A program made the position numbers and the translations under genes. Below, one piece after another: positions 18,434-28,550 of a DNA stretch of 64,000 nt (position 1 is its first letter; the number at the start of each line of letters is the position of its first letter). Below the pieces are notes generated by a model that made no database searches, was not told the DNA's origin, and saw nothing but the letters and a program-made list of their open reading frames with translations. The stretch comes from Arcticibacterium sp964021845 (lineage in GTDB: Bacteria; Bacteroidota; Bacteroidia; Cytophagales; Spirosomataceae), in contig NZ_CAXHZC010000003.1 in NCBI RefSeq assembly GCF_964021845.1, positions 248,001-312,000 of the forward strand. Reading direction: 5' to 3'.

Positions 18434-21400
18434 ATGAAAAAAAATTGGACTACTAATCATGTTCAAAAAGGGTCCCGACTCATTCACCAATGGTCTAACC
18501 TATTTGGAAAAACCGCCCTACTTACACTCCTATCTATTAGCCCCTTACTCGCTCAAATAAGTGGTAAGGTTTTATCACAAGAAGGAGATGAACTACCTGG
18601 TGTTTCTATTTCCATTAAAGGAACAACCACAGGAACAACCACAGACCCAAATGGAAACTACAGTTTAAATGGAACAACTCCTTCTTCTACCCTTGTTTTT
18701 AGCTATATCGGCTTTCAAAGCCAAGAGGTACAAGTTGGTTCTCGTTCTATCATCAACATTACATTAGAAGACGACAACAAAGCCTTAGAAGAGGTAGTGG
18801 TTGTAGGTTATGGTACCCAGAAAAAATCATCCATTACTGGTGCAGTTTCTACAGTTTCTCAAAAGGAATTACAAGCATTACCTGTAGTAAGTCTAACGCA
18901 ATCTTTACAAGGACGCGTTGCCGGTGTTTCTGTTACTAATAACAGCAGCCCAGGTGCTAGCCCAGTTGTAAGGGTTAGAGGTGTTGGTTCTATAAGCCTA
19001 GATTCTAGCCCATTATACGTTATTGATGGAATCCCTGCAGGAGGCTTAAATAATATAGACCCTAAAGACATTGAGTCCTTAGAGGTTTTGAAAGACGCAA
19101 GTGCTGCTGCCATTTATGGTTCCAGAGCGGCAAATGGGGTTATTCTAATAACTACAAAAAAAGGTGAAGCAGGTAAAATGTCTGTAAACTTAGACTCCTA
19201 TTACGGTACACAAACCGCATGGAAACAGTTAGATTTACTTAATAGTGCAGAATATATTCAATATGGTACTGCACTTCTAACAGCTTCTGGTCAACCAGTT
19301 CCTGGTAGATTTAACAACCTTAATACACCTATATATGAAGGTGCACCTACCACTTTTGCACAGACAGAGACTGACTGGCAAGATGTGATGTTTAGAAGTG
19401 CCCCTATTTCAAACACGCAACTTTCGCTTTCTGGTGGAAATAAGTCTTCAAGGTTTTATACTTCTTTGGGCTATTTTACACAAGAAGGTATTTTCCCTGA
19501 AACCAGCTATGACCGTAAGAGTTTTAGAATAAACTCCGATCATAAGCTATCTAAGTTCTTAACCATTGGCCAAACCTTGGTAGCGTCTACTGATAATAGA
19601 AAAGCGGAACAAGATGGAGGAGGAAGAACAACTGTTATGAACATGATGAGAATGATTCCTTACTGGCCTGTTAGAGACCCAACCAAAATTGGTGGTTTCA
19701 GTACAACTGCTCAAGGCTTAGATGCAACAGACCCTGAGAACCCTCTTAGAATTGCAGAACAAGAACAACGTTTTCAGACAAATACTGGTTTTAAATTACT
19801 AGGTTCCCTTTTTGCGGATGTAAAACTTACGGACTGGTTAAAATATAGATTTACCGCTGGTGTAGATTACGCAAACTCAAGGTTCAATAGTTTTCTGCCA
19901 ATATATAACGATGGAAACAGGTCAAGAGACGTAGCTGCAATAGCAGAAAATAGAAGCACTTATAATTCTACTGTTATTACTAACGCTCTTACGTTTGAGA
20001 AAACCTTTGGAAAGCACTATGTAAACCTTCTTGGTGTAGGTGAAACACAAAAAGCTTCAGTAAGAGCACTAAATACTGGTGGTCAATTGCCTGATAATAA
20101 TATTCAAGTTCAACAAGGTACCGCTAACCAAACATCTAATTCAAATTTCGGTGAAAATGCTCTAATTTCTTACGTTGGTAGACTGAACTACGAATACGCA
20201 GGAAAATACCTTTTAGGAGCTTCTGTTAGGCGAGATGGTTCTTCAAAGTTTGCTCCTGGTAATAAATGGGGTACTTTCCCTGCAGTATCTTTAGGTTGGA
20301 GACTAAGTGAGGAAGATTTTATGAAAGAGATTCCTGCTATCAGTGAATTAAAAATTAGAGGTAGTATAGGCCAAACAGGTTTTAACTCTATTGGTAATTA
20401 TGATTGGCAACCACTTATTTCTGCAAATCAAACGGCATATCCATTTAATAATACCGTACAGTTAGGCTCCTATTTTGACCGTTTAGGAAACAGCAACTTA
20501 AGCTGGGAGGTTACTACCATGAGTAATATTGGATTAGACATGTCTTTATTCAATAATAAAATAAGTCTCACTACAGAATATTTCAACCGTGAAACAGACG
20601 GTCTTCTTTTGGCAGTTCCAATTGCAAACTCTTTAGGATATTCAACAGCTCCCAATGCTAATGTTGGAAGTATGAAAAACTACGGATTTGAATTATCCGC
20701 GGGATACCATCATACAAGCGACAACTTTAATTGGAACTTAACAGGAATGTTCGATGTGATTAGAAATGAAGTATTAAGCCTTTCTACCCCTACAGCCAGC
20801 ATTTATTCTGGTAATAATGCTGATTATGGTGGGTTTGACATCACAAAAACAGAAACAGGACAGTCTGTACAGTCATTTTACGGATGGCAGGTAGATGGTA
20901 TTTTCCAAAGTGACGAGGAAGTAAGAGCAGCAAACTCTTTAGGTGATGCAAACACCCCATTTCAAAATGAGGCTACGGCCGCTGGTGACATCAGATTTAA
21001 AGACTTAAATGGTGATGGAATAATAAACGGTGATGACAGAACCTATTTAGGTAGCTACCTTCCTAAATTTTCTTATGGTTTAAACTTTGATGGTAATTAC
21101 AAAAACTTTGATTTTACTGTTTACTTCCAAGGTGTTCATGGAAACAAGATTTATAACGGCACTAAGGTAATTGGACAAGGGATGCTTAGACTATTCAATG
21201 CTTCTACTGATGTATTAGATGCTTGGACTCCTCAAAATACTGATACAGATGTGCCTAGAGCCGTAAGTGGCGACCCAAATGCGAACTCAAGAACGTCTGA
21301 TCGTTTTGTGGAAGATGGCTCATACTTACGTTTGAAAAACTTAAGTATTGGGTATACTATTCCTGCAACAACTTTAGAAAACGTTTCAAAAGGCTTTATC

Positions 21401-21571
21401 AATAAAGTTAGGCTTTATGTGTCAAGTCAAAACCTATTGACTTTTACAAAATATACTGGGTACGATCCTGAGATTTCAACAAGAGGAGGAAACCTACTTA
21501 CAAACGGTATAGATTATGGCCAGTATCCTCAAGCAAGAACTATTCTTGCAGGAGTAAATATTGGATTCTAA
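18434..21571 (+). CDS. SusC/RagA-family TonB-linked outer-membrane protein
   Basis: This is the large TonB-dependent barrel of a SusCD-type nutrient uptake complex, importing an oligosaccharide or other polymer fragment across the outer membrane. I prefer the start at 18434 (MKKNWTTNH) over the upstream in-frame ATG at 18389, because it gives a cleaner signal region (LLTLLSISPLLAQ). A CarboxypepD-regulatory-like domain follows (ISGKVLSQEGDELPGVSISI), then the TonB box/plug junction EVVVVGYGTQKKSSITGAV, the plug with GVGSISLDSSPLYVIDGIP and AAIYGSRAANGVILITTKKG, and a roughly 800-residue barrel ending in the aromatic-terminated ILAGVNIGF. The SusD partner starts 40 bp downstream. The substrate is not predictable from this gene alone. 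Confidence 0.95.
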   Translation: MKKNWTTNHVQKGSRLIHQWSNLFGKTALLTLLSISPLLAQISGKVLSQEGDELPGVSISIKGTTTGTTTDPNGNYSLNGTTPSSTLVFSYIGFQSQEVQVGSRSIINITLEDDNKALEEVVVVGYGTQKKSSITGAVSTVSQKELQALPVVSLTQSLQGRVAGVSVTNNSSPGASPVVRVRGVGSISLDSSPLYVIDGIPAGGLNNIDPKDIESLEVLKDASAAAIYGSRAANGVILITTKKGEAGKMSVNLDSYYGTQTAWKQLDLLNSAEYIQYGTALLTASGQPVPGRFNNLNTPIYEGAPTTFAQTETDWQDVMFRSAPISNTQLSLSGGNKSSRFYTSLGYFTQEGIFPETSYDRKSFRINSDHKLSKFLTIGQTLVASTDNRKAEQDGGGRTTVMNMMRMIPYWPVRDPTKIGGFSTTAQGLDATDPENPLRIAEQEQRFQTNTGFKLLGSLFADVKLTDWLKYRFTAGVDYANSRFNSFLPIYNDGNRSRDVAAIAENRSTYNSTVITNALTFEKTFGKHYVNLLGVGETQKASVRALNTGGQLPDNNIQVQQGTANQTSNSNFGENALISYVGRLNYEYAGKYLLGASVRRDGSSKFAPGNKWGTFPAVSLGWRLSEEDFMKEIPAISELKIRGSIGQTGFNSIGNYDWQPLISANQTAYPFNNTVQLGSYFDRLGNSNLSWEVTTMSNIGLDMSLFNNKISLTTEYFNRETDGLLLAVPIANSLGYSTAPNANVGSMKNYGFELSAGYHHTSDNFNWNLTGMFDVIRNEVLSLSTPTASIYSGNNADYGGFDITKTETGQSVQSFYGWQVDGIFQSDEEVRAANSLGDANTPFQNEATAAGDIRFKDLNGDGIINGDDRTYLGSYLPKFSYGLNFDGNYKNFDFTVYFQGVHGNKIYNGTKVIGQGMLRLFNASTDVLDAWTPQNTDTDVPRAVSGDPNANSRTSDRFVEDGSYLRLKNLSIGYTIPATTLENVSKGFINKVRLYVSSQNLLTFTKYTGYDPEISTRGGNLLTNGIDYGQYPQARTILAGVNIGF

Positions 21572-21611
21572 TCATAAAAGAAAATCTTATTAATAATAAA
21601 TTATTGTTAAC

Positions 21612-23150
21612 ATGAAAAAAATAATAGCAATCACAGGACTTCTATCGCTCTTTACAGCAATGAGTTGTAATGACGAAATCCTTGATAAAATAAACCCAAA
21701 TGGGGTTACTTTCGAAACATACTTCAATAATGAAGCAGAACTTACTGCGGGTGTAAATTCCATCTATGCCCTAGTACAGTCAAATAGTTTAGTATCTAGA
21801 GAATGGTTTTTTACCCATGATCTTAAGGCAGATGAGGTTGCTACCGGTGGTGGTCAACTAGAAACTCCAAGAAACCAAATTCTTATTGGAGTTGCCAACT
21901 CTGGAAACAGCCTATGTAACGCCGTATGGACCGGTTGGTACAGAACCATCCACCGTGCCAACGTAGTAATAGAAAAAGGGCCATCCATTGAGTCTGTTCC
22001 TGCAGAAACCAAAGCTAGACTAATTGGCGAAGCTCAATTTTTAAGAGCTTGGGCTTATTACGAACTAGGAACTCTTTTTGGCGGAGCACCAATATATACT
22101 GAATTCTCAAAGACTGTGGATGGTGCCAATTCAAGAGCCTCTCAATCCGAAGTTTATAACCAAGCTATTGCCGATGCAAAAGCTGCTGAAGCGGGCTTAG
22201 CTGTGTCTTATTCTGGTGCCGATTTAGGACGAGCTACGAAAGCCGCAGCTCAAACACTTTTAGCCAGAATATACCTTCAAATGGGTAACTACGCTAGTGC
22301 TAAGACTGAACTTAAAAAAATAGTTGATTCAGGACAGTTTTCTTTAGTTTCTAACTACCTTGATTTAACTAACGAAGAAGGTGAATTTAATCCTGAATCT
22401 ATTTTTGAGATAGTTTTCTCTGATTCTGGTGGAGCATATAACTGGGGTGGCGACAGCAATGGAAATACGCAAGAAGAGACTGTTAGAACTCAAGAATATT
22501 CTGCTGTAGGTTGGAGAAATCTAATTCCTTCTAACAAAATCCTAAATGCTTATGAAAGAACATCTAAAGGAGATGCTAAGTCAGACCCTCGTTATGACAT
22601 GTCATACTGGAAAGATGGAGATCTGTTCAATAATGGTGCAGACGTTATAAGTTCTGATATTGTTCAAGGAAACTCTTCGATAGTAGACGGTGTAGAACAG
22701 AAGGTAAGCTGGAGGAAATACTCTGTTCTTTATAAATCTAACGCTGGTTACGCAACTAGTGCTATTAACCAAAGAATAATGCGTTATGCCGATGTGCTCC
22801 TTATGCTGGCAGAATGTGAAGCGGAAGACGGTAATTTGGCAGCTGCTGTAGCTTTGGTAAACCAAGTTAGAGCAAGAGAATCTGTAGACATGCCACCACT
22901 ACCTACTGCAAACTATCCTACTAGCACACAAGCAGAAGTTTTAGCCGCAATCCAGCACGAACGCTATGTGGAGTTGGCCGGAGAACAAGTTCGCGATTTT
23001 GACTTAGTGCGATGGAGAAAAAACGGTAAGTTAACAGAAGAACCTCTTTCTTATTTTGTTTCAGGAAAGCATGAGTTTTTACCTATTCCCCAAGGCGAAA
23101 TAGACAATAACCCAAATTTGACACAAGCTGATCAAAACCCTGGTTATTAA
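21612..23150 (+). CDS. SusD/RagB-family nutrient-binding lipoprotein
   Basis: This is the surface lipoprotein that lids the SusC barrel and binds the nutrient. The 512-residue protein has a lipoprotein signal ending in FTAMSC (Cys19), the SusD-like N-terminal domain with INPNGVTFETYFNNEAELTAGVNSIY, the tetratricopeptide-like helices around RLIGEAQFLRAWAYYELGTLFGG, and the C-terminal RagB/SusD domain (MRYADVLLMLAECEAE, HERYVELAGEQVRDFDLVRW, LPIPQGEIDNNPNLTQ). All are hallmark motifs of the family. It is in the canonical position directly after susC and is followed by a terminator hairpin. No glycoside hydrolase is directly adjacent. Confidence 0.96.
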   Translation: MKKIIAITGLLSLFTAMSCNDEILDKINPNGVTFETYFNNEAELTAGVNSIYALVQSNSLVSREWFFTHDLKADEVATGGGQLETPRNQILIGVANSGNSLCNAVWTGWYRTIHRANVVIEKGPSIESVPAETKARLIGEAQFLRAWAYYELGTLFGGAPIYTEFSKTVDGANSRASQSEVYNQAIADAKAAEAGLAVSYSGADLGRATKAAAQTLLARIYLQMGNYASAKTELKKIVDSGQFSLVSNYLDLTNEEGEFNPESIFEIVFSDSGGAYNWGGDSNGNTQEETVRTQEYSAVGWRNLIPSNKILNAYERTSKGDAKSDPRYDMSYWKDGDLFNNGADVISSDIVQGNSSIVDGVEQKVSWRKYSVLYKSNAGYATSAINQRIMRYADVLLMLAECEAEDGNLAAAVALVNQVRARESVDMPPLPTANYPTSTQAEVLAAIQHERYVELAGEQVRDFDLVRWRKNGKLTEEPLSYFVSGKHEFLPIPQGEIDNNPNLTQADQNPGY

Positions 23151-23166
23151 TTATTACTTTTAAACG

Positions 23167-23202
23167 AAAACTCCCTATTCATCTCGAGTATAGGGAGTTT
23201 TT
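23167..23202 (+). terminator. Hairpin terminator after the SusD gene
   Basis: A 12-bp stem of AAAACTCCCTAT (23167-23178) with ATAGGGAGTTTT (23190-23201) encloses an 11-nt loop and is followed by T residues. It lies 17 bp after the SusD stop codon. Confidence 0.8.
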
Positions 23203-23230
23203 CCTTTTCCACCATTTAAGCTTTACAACG

Positions 23231-26200
23231 ATGAAATTTGCTAAATTATCACCCTTATCATTTCTGTGCTTCTTTCTTCTTTTTGGGTGTAACCAAAACG
23301 TAGATTCGCTGTATAAAAAGGTTGACAATAACATTTCAAATATTGATTTTATCAATAATATAGTTCCTAATAAGGATTTAAATGCCTTTACGTTTACCAA
23401 TTTCTACAATGGCGGTGGCGTTGGAATTGGCGATTTCAATAAGGATGGTTTACCGGATGTAGTTTTCACGGCAAACCAAGAAAAAAATAAAATATACCTA
23501 AACAAAGGCAACCTTGTTTTCGAAGACATTACAGAAACTGCGGGTATAAACATTGACCAATCTTGGAACACAGGTGTTTCCATTATTGATATAAACCAAG
23601 ATGGCTGGGACGATATTTACATTAGTACAGCTTTTCACCATTCACTTTCTAACACAAAAAATTTACTTTTTATAAATCAAAAAACAGACCGTCCAACTTT
23701 CAAAGAAGAGGCTAAAAAGTATAATCTTGACTTTGATGGCTTCACTACACAAACTGCATTCTTTGATTATGATTTAGACGGAGACCTAGACGCTTTCTTA
23801 TTAAACACAGCTCCCGACTTCCAAAATCCAAACTACTTAAGACCTTCTATCAATACCGGTATTTATCCTTCTACAGACAAACTTTTCAGAAACGAAATAA
23901 ACAACCCCAATGCAGAGAGCCCTTTTGTTGAAGTTTCAAAAGAAGCTGGAATTCTATTTGAAGGGCTCGGCTTAGGCTTATCTATCTCCGATGTTAATAT
24001 GGATGGATACCCTGATATTTATTGCTCAAATGATTTTCAAAGCAGTGATATTCTCTACCTCAATAATGGAGATGGAACCTTTACAAATACCATTAAAAGC
24101 TCGTTTGGCCACACGAGTAAATACGGCATGGGTATAGACGCAGCGGATATCAATAATGATATGCTAGTGGATATTATGCAGCTCGATATGTTACCTGAGG
24201 GTAATGAGCGGCAGAAACAGATGATAAGTAATCAAAACTATGACAAAACAGAAACTAGTATTTCTGAACGATTTGGATATCAACTTCAGTACATGCGAAA
24301 TAGCCTACAAGTTAACCAAGGAAATAACAGTAAACTCCCAGTTTTTAGTGAAATAGGGCTTTTAGCAGGCATTGCAAAAACCGACTGGAGTTGGTCAACT
24401 CTACTGACAGATCTAGATAACGATGGACAAAAAGATGTTTTTATTACCAATGGCTATAGAAAAAACGTTACCGATTTAGACTTTATTAGTTATAACAAAA
24501 CGAATAATATTTTTGGGAGTGACGAAACAAGAGCGGCAAATCGTGAAGACTTAATAAACAAAGTACCAGAAATAAAGCTTAGAAATTACGCATACAAAAA
24601 CCTTTCAAATTTATCTTTTAAGGACGTCTCGCAAGAATGGGGACTGGATGAACTCTCCTATGCCAATGGCTCTGTATACTGTGACTTAGATTTAGACGGC
24701 GACCTTGATTTGTTAGTAAATAATATAGATGAAAAAGCGTCTCTTTTCGAGAATACCGGAAATGAAAAGACATTCCTTAATTTTTCTTTCGAGGGAGAAA
24801 AAGATAACAAGCAGGGAATAGGCGTAAAGTTAACCGTCTGGACCAAAAACAATACACAATTTTTTGAAAACTATCCCGTCAGAGGTTTTCAGTCTTCTGT
24901 GGACAAAAGCATTCATGTTGGTTTGGACGAAAGCCCAAGTGTTGACTCTTTAGCGGTGCTCTGGCCTAACGGCAAAGTCGAAAAACGCTATAATATTCCA
25001 ACAAACCAATTTCTAAAAATTAAAGAATTAAACGCTAAACAGCAGATAAAACACAAAACCTACCTCGAAAGGCCTCTTTTTGAGGAGATTCCTTCTCCAG
25101 TAGTTTATACTCATAAAGAATCCAATTTTATTGACTTTAACCATACCGCTTCATTGCACAAGATGCTTTCAAAGTCAGGACCTACCATTTCACAAGGAGA
25201 TTTTAATGGCGACGGTTTAGAAGATTTCATTTTAGGAGGGTCTTACCAAGGAAGCCTTACAAACATTTTTCTTCAATCGAAGAACAGTTCCTTCTCCGAG
25301 CCAATCATTTTGAATACAAAAAATATGGAAGTTGGTTCCATCTTAGTTTTTGATGCGGACTTAGATGGTGATGAAGATCTTTTAATTACCGGTACAGGAA
25401 ACGAAAGGCCATTGGCCATAACAGATGCTTATCAGCCCCTCCTATTCCTTAATGATGGAAAAGCACAATTTACCCTTTCAAAGAACTTTCCAAAAATTTC
25501 CGTTAGTTCTCAAAAAGCTGTCAAAATTGACTTTGACAATGATGGTGACTTTGATGTTATAATTGCTGGTAGGCAAATACCAAACGAATACCCCCTTTCT
25601 CCTAAATCATATATTCTCAAAAACGAGAATGGCATTTTCTCTGATGCCACAGAACTAATAGCACCCGATTTAAGTCAGATAGGAATGATTTCAGATATTG
25701 CTGTTTTTGATTTTGATGGTGATAAAGACGACGATTTTGTAGTAGTGGGAGAATGGATGAACTGCATACTTTTTGAGTCAAAAAATGGTAGTTTTCAAAA
25801 GACTAAGTCAAACATTGCTCCTCAAGGTTGGTGGAATACTATTCAAAAGGGAGACTTTGACAATGACGGAGACATAGATCTCCTACTCGGAAACGAGGGT
25901 TTAAATACTACCTTCAGAGCCTCAGAAAAACAGCCCATAAAAATTTACGCTAAAGATTTTAATAATGATGGAATTCTAGATCCAATAATGGGACATTACC
26001 TAAAAGATCAAGAAGTGCCTTTCTTACCCCTAGGCTCGCTGTCAAAACAAATTGTACAATTTAGAAAAAGGTACACCCTTTATTCCGACTACGCTAAAGC
26101 TGATTTTAACGACCTTCTTTCTGCCATAGACTTAAAAAACTCCTTTTACGCAGAAGTAAAAGAACTTAAAAGCTGTTACGCGGAAAATCTTGGTAATGGA

Positions 26201-26533
26201 AACTTCAAACTAAGCCAGTTGCCAATTTTAACTCAGCAATCTCCAATTTCCTCCTTTATTGTTCAAGATTTTGATTTTGATGGCCATTTAGACGCTATAT
26301 CCACGGGAAACTTCTATCCCAATGAAGCTAATACAGGCCGTCAAGACGCTTCCTTTGGTCTTTTCCTAAAAGGGAATGGTGATGGAACCTTTATGCCCCT
26401 TAACTCAATCAAAAGTGGCTTATTTATAAAAGGAGATGCTAGAAGGTCTATTTACTTGAATCAATCAAAAACATTAATTACGTCCATAAATTCTGCTACT
26501 CCAGTATTTCACCGTCTATTAAAACAAAATTAA
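23231..26533 (+). CDS. FG-GAP/VCBS repeat lipoprotein with ASPIC/UnbV domain
   Basis: This 1100-residue protein has a lipoprotein signal ending in LLFGCNQ (Cys20) and is likely exposed on the outer membrane or in the periplasm. It contains at least a dozen Ca-binding FG-GAP/VCBS-type repeats with D-x-[DN]-x-D-G cores, for example GDFNKDGLPDVVF, DINQDGWDDIYI, DYDLDGDLDAFL, DVNMDGYPDIYC, DLDNDGQKDVFI, DFNGDGLEDFIL and DFDNDGDIDLLL. A central ASPIC/UnbV segment (VDSLAVLWPNGKVEKRY) lies near residues 575-590. The layout is an integrin-like beta-propeller pair around the ASPIC domain. Such proteins often sit beside SusCD pairs in Bacteroidota, and this one follows by 80 bp, so a binding role in the same uptake system is likely but unproven. 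It overlaps the convergent neighbour by 4 bp. Confidence 0.88.
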   Translation: MKFAKLSPLSFLCFFLLFGCNQNVDSLYKKVDNNISNIDFINNIVPNKDLNAFTFTNFYNGGGVGIGDFNKDGLPDVVFTANQEKNKIYLNKGNLVFEDITETAGINIDQSWNTGVSIIDINQDGWDDIYISTAFHHSLSNTKNLLFINQKTDRPTFKEEAKKYNLDFDGFTTQTAFFDYDLDGDLDAFLLNTAPDFQNPNYLRPSINTGIYPSTDKLFRNEINNPNAESPFVEVSKEAGILFEGLGLGLSISDVNMDGYPDIYCSNDFQSSDILYLNNGDGTFTNTIKSSFGHTSKYGMGIDAADINNDMLVDIMQLDMLPEGNERQKQMISNQNYDKTETSISERFGYQLQYMRNSLQVNQGNNSKLPVFSEIGLLAGIAKTDWSWSTLLTDLDNDGQKDVFITNGYRKNVTDLDFISYNKTNNIFGSDETRAANREDLINKVPEIKLRNYAYKNLSNLSFKDVSQEWGLDELSYANGSVYCDLDLDGDLDLLVNNIDEKASLFENTGNEKTFLNFSFEGEKDNKQGIGVKLTVWTKNNTQFFENYPVRGFQSSVDKSIHVGLDESPSVDSLAVLWPNGKVEKRYNIPTNQFLKIKELNAKQQIKHKTYLERPLFEEIPSPVVYTHKESNFIDFNHTASLHKMLSKSGPTISQGDFNGDGLEDFILGGSYQGSLTNIFLQSKNSSFSEPIILNTKNMEVGSILVFDADLDGDEDLLITGTGNERPLAITDAYQPLLFLNDGKAQFTLSKNFPKISVSSQKAVKIDFDNDGDFDVIIAGRQIPNEYPLSPKSYILKNENGIFSDATELIAPDLSQIGMISDIAVFDFDGDKDDDFVVVGEWMNCILFESKNGSFQKTKSNIAPQGWWNTIQKGDFDNDGDIDLLLGNEGLNTTFRASEKQPIKIYAKDFNNDGILDPIMGHYLKDQEVPFLPLGSLSKQIVQFRKRYTLYSDYAKADFNDLLSAIDLKNSFYAEVKELKSCYAENLGNGNFKLSQLPILTQQSPISSFIVQDFDFDGHLDAISTGNFYPNEANTGRQDASFGLFLKGNGDGTFMPLNSIKSGLFIKGDARRSIYLNQSKTLITSINSATPVFHRLLKQN

Positions 26534-27510
26534 ATCCTCTTCACACTTTCGTGTTCGAAAGTCATTTTTCCGGTTTCAGAGTATTCACGAATCACAATAG
26601 GCTCGGTATCGTCATAACAGTCTTTGCCGTGCTGTGTTTCACTTTTTCTTCGATTACCACTTTCGTAGTACTCCACCCATCTGCCTATTTTAACACCGCT
26701 ATCATATTTGCCTTCCTCAGCTAATGTCCCGTTTTCATGAAAACGGTAATATTCTCCCGTTTTCTTACCGTATAAAACAGGAATAACCTCTTTTAACTTC
26801 TGTTGAGCTTCGTCATAATAACTTATATCAGAGTCCTTAAAAAAACCTTTGTTATAATAAACCTTGTCTTGAAGAATAAATTCTTTATCGTAAGTTTCCC
26901 ACCTACCATCTAGCGTTCCTAGGTAATAAAAGCCTTCTTTAATTAAACTTTCACCTATATATTCTTTATAAGGACCATGCATTAAATGATTCGTCTTTCT
27001 GTCTCTTGATATAGCTTCCACAATTCTTTTGGTTCTTTCATCATACCAAAAAACAGATTTCGCATAAACATTCGGCTGCTGAAATTCCTTTAGCGTATAA
27101 AACTCGATATACTTCATTCGGCTACCGCTGCCTCGTCTGTATATTCGCTTTTCTACTTCAATACCTTCGTAGCGTTTTCCATCAAATACTTTTTCTTTAG
27201 CCTCTGCTAAAGCCTTCTTTGCCTTTCTAGATTTGTCTTTAACCTTCTTCCCGTATCCAGGAATAGTCTCAGTCACATACTTTTTTGCCTCTTCTACAGT
27301 ATTTATTTTTTCTCCACCAGGAAGTTTAGCAGAAGCAGAAGGCAAAGTAACATCTACTGGAAGTGTATCTTCAATTCGCTCTTCCAAGGTCATATTCTTT
27401 CGCTCTGCTTTTCTTTCTGCTTTCGTCTTTGCTCTAGGTATAATATCCTGACCAAAGGAAAAAGAGGTTAGTAGTAGAAAAAGGGAAGTATTAAAAATTA
27501 TTGGACGCAT
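26530..27510 (-). CDS. Secreted protein with YwqK/MORN-variant repeats
   Basis: I place the start at the ATG at 27508-27510, because it gives a proper signal peptide (MRPIIFNTSLFLLLTSFSFGQ), rather than 36 bp upstream. The mature protein (about 305 residues) has a Lys/Arg/Glu-rich N-terminal part, then repeats of the MORN_2/YwqK type: HGPYKEYIGESLIKEGFYY, DGRWETYDKE, TGEYYRFHENGTLAEEGKY and IGRWVEYYESGNRRKSE. Repeats of this kind are found in proteins annotated as YwqK-family antitoxins, but no toxin is adjacent and the signal peptide argues for an envelope role. The stop overlaps that of the convergent FG-GAP gene. Function unknown. Confidence 0.78.
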   Translation of the reverse strand: MRPIIFNTSLFLLLTSFSFGQDIIPRAKTKAERKAERKNMTLEERIEDTLPVDVTLPSASAKLPGGEKINTVEEAKKYVTETIPGYGKKVKDKSRKAKKALAEAKEKVFDGKRYEGIEVEKRIYRRGSGSRMKYIEFYTLKEFQQPNVYAKSVFWYDERTKRIVEAISRDRKTNHLMHGPYKEYIGESLIKEGFYYLGTLDGRWETYDKEFILQDKVYYNKGFFKDSDISYYDEAQQKLKEVIPVLYGKKTGEYYRFHENGTLAEEGKYDSGVKIGRWVEYYESGNRRKSETQHGKDCYDDTEPIVIREYSETGKMTFEHESVKRI

Positions 27511-27607
27511 ATTTATTTGACCTGATTTCTTTTCTGAATCAAGCATCGTACTTTCGTGTTAAGCCAATGTCAATTAGTATTCCAGAAACGTCAAAAATAG
27601 AGAAAAA

Positions 27608-28546
27608 TTGGAGAAAACAGCCAAAATTTACGTAGCAGGACATAGAGGAATGGTCGGTTCTGCTATTGTACGAAAACTAAAAAAAGAAGGTTTTGACAAC
27701 ATTGTAGTCAAAACATCAAAAGAACTTGATTTAAGAGATCAGGTAGCAACTCAAGCTTTTCTAAATGCAGAAAAGCCCGAATACGTTTTTCTAGCAGCTG
27801 CTAAAGTTGGCGGAATTGTAGCCAACAATACCTATAGAGCAGACTTTTTATATGAAAACCTTCAAATTCAAAACAACCTCATCCATGGCTCATACTTGAT
27901 TGGGGTTAAAAAGCTAATGTTTTTAGGTTCTTCATGTATCTATCCAAAAATGGCTCCTCAACCTCTTAAAGAAGATTACCTTCTTACGGGCGTTCTAGAA
28001 CCCACAAATGAACCATATGCTATTGCTAAAATAGCAGGTATAAAGATGTGCGAAGCTTACAGGGCTCAATATGGCTGTAACTTTATCTCTGTAATGCCAA
28101 CTAATCTTTATGGTCCTAACGACAATTACGACTTACAAAACTCCCATGTATTACCCGCCATGATTCGCAAGTTTCATGAAGCGAAAGCGGAGGGCAAAGA
28201 AAGTGTAGAACTTTGGGGTACGGGCAAACCAATGAGAGAGTTTCTTCATGCAAACGACCTTGCCGAGGCGTGTTTCTTCCTAATGGAGAATTATGATGGA
28301 GAAACACTTGTCAACATTGGTACTGGTGTAGATGTAACCATAAAAGAACTAGCGGAAACTATCCAGAAAACCGTTGGTTATGAAGGCAAAATCAACTGGA
28401 ACACAGAAAAACCAGACGGAACACCAAGAAAGTTAATGGATGTTTCTAAACTAAATAGCATTGGTTGGAAACACACTATAGACTTAAAAGAGGGTATCAA
28501 GTTGGTGTATGAGGACTTTAAGAATAATATTGTAAGAAAAATGTAA
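27608..28546 (+). CDS. fcl: GDP-L-fucose synthase
   Basis: This enzyme converts GDP-4-keto-6-deoxy-D-mannose to GDP-L-fucose (epimerase and NADPH reductase), providing fucose for surface glycans. The 312-residue protein is an extended SDR with the nucleotide motif IYVAGHRGMVGSAIV at residues 7-21 and the AAKVGGIVANNTY segment. The catalytic Ser is in LGSSCIYPKMAPQP, and YxxxK appears as YAIAKIAGIKMCEAY. The C-terminal GTPRKLMDVSKL block is typical of GMER/WcaG. The start is TTG at 27608: an in-frame stop lies 33 bp upstream and there is no ATG between, so a non-ATG start is required. No gmd gene is in the window. The VTT gene follows after 4 bp. Confidence 0.95.
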   Translation: MEKTAKIYVAGHRGMVGSAIVRKLKKEGFDNIVVKTSKELDLRDQVATQAFLNAEKPEYVFLAAAKVGGIVANNTYRADFLYENLQIQNNLIHGSYLIGVKKLMFLGSSCIYPKMAPQPLKEDYLLTGVLEPTNEPYAIAKIAGIKMCEAYRAQYGCNFISVMPTNLYGPNDNYDLQNSHVLPAMIRKFHEAKAEGKESVELWGTGKPMREFLHANDLAEACFFLMENYDGETLVNIGTGVDVTIKELAETIQKTVGYEGKINWNTEKPDGTPRKLMDVSKLNSIGWKHTIDLKEGIKLVYEDFKNNIVRKM

Positions 28547-28550
28547 TCTT

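Noticed and set aside
26530..27510. Toxin-antitoxin module
   Set aside because: The MORN/YwqK-type repeats are sometimes annotated as antitoxin, but the protein has a signal peptide and no toxin gene is adjacent.
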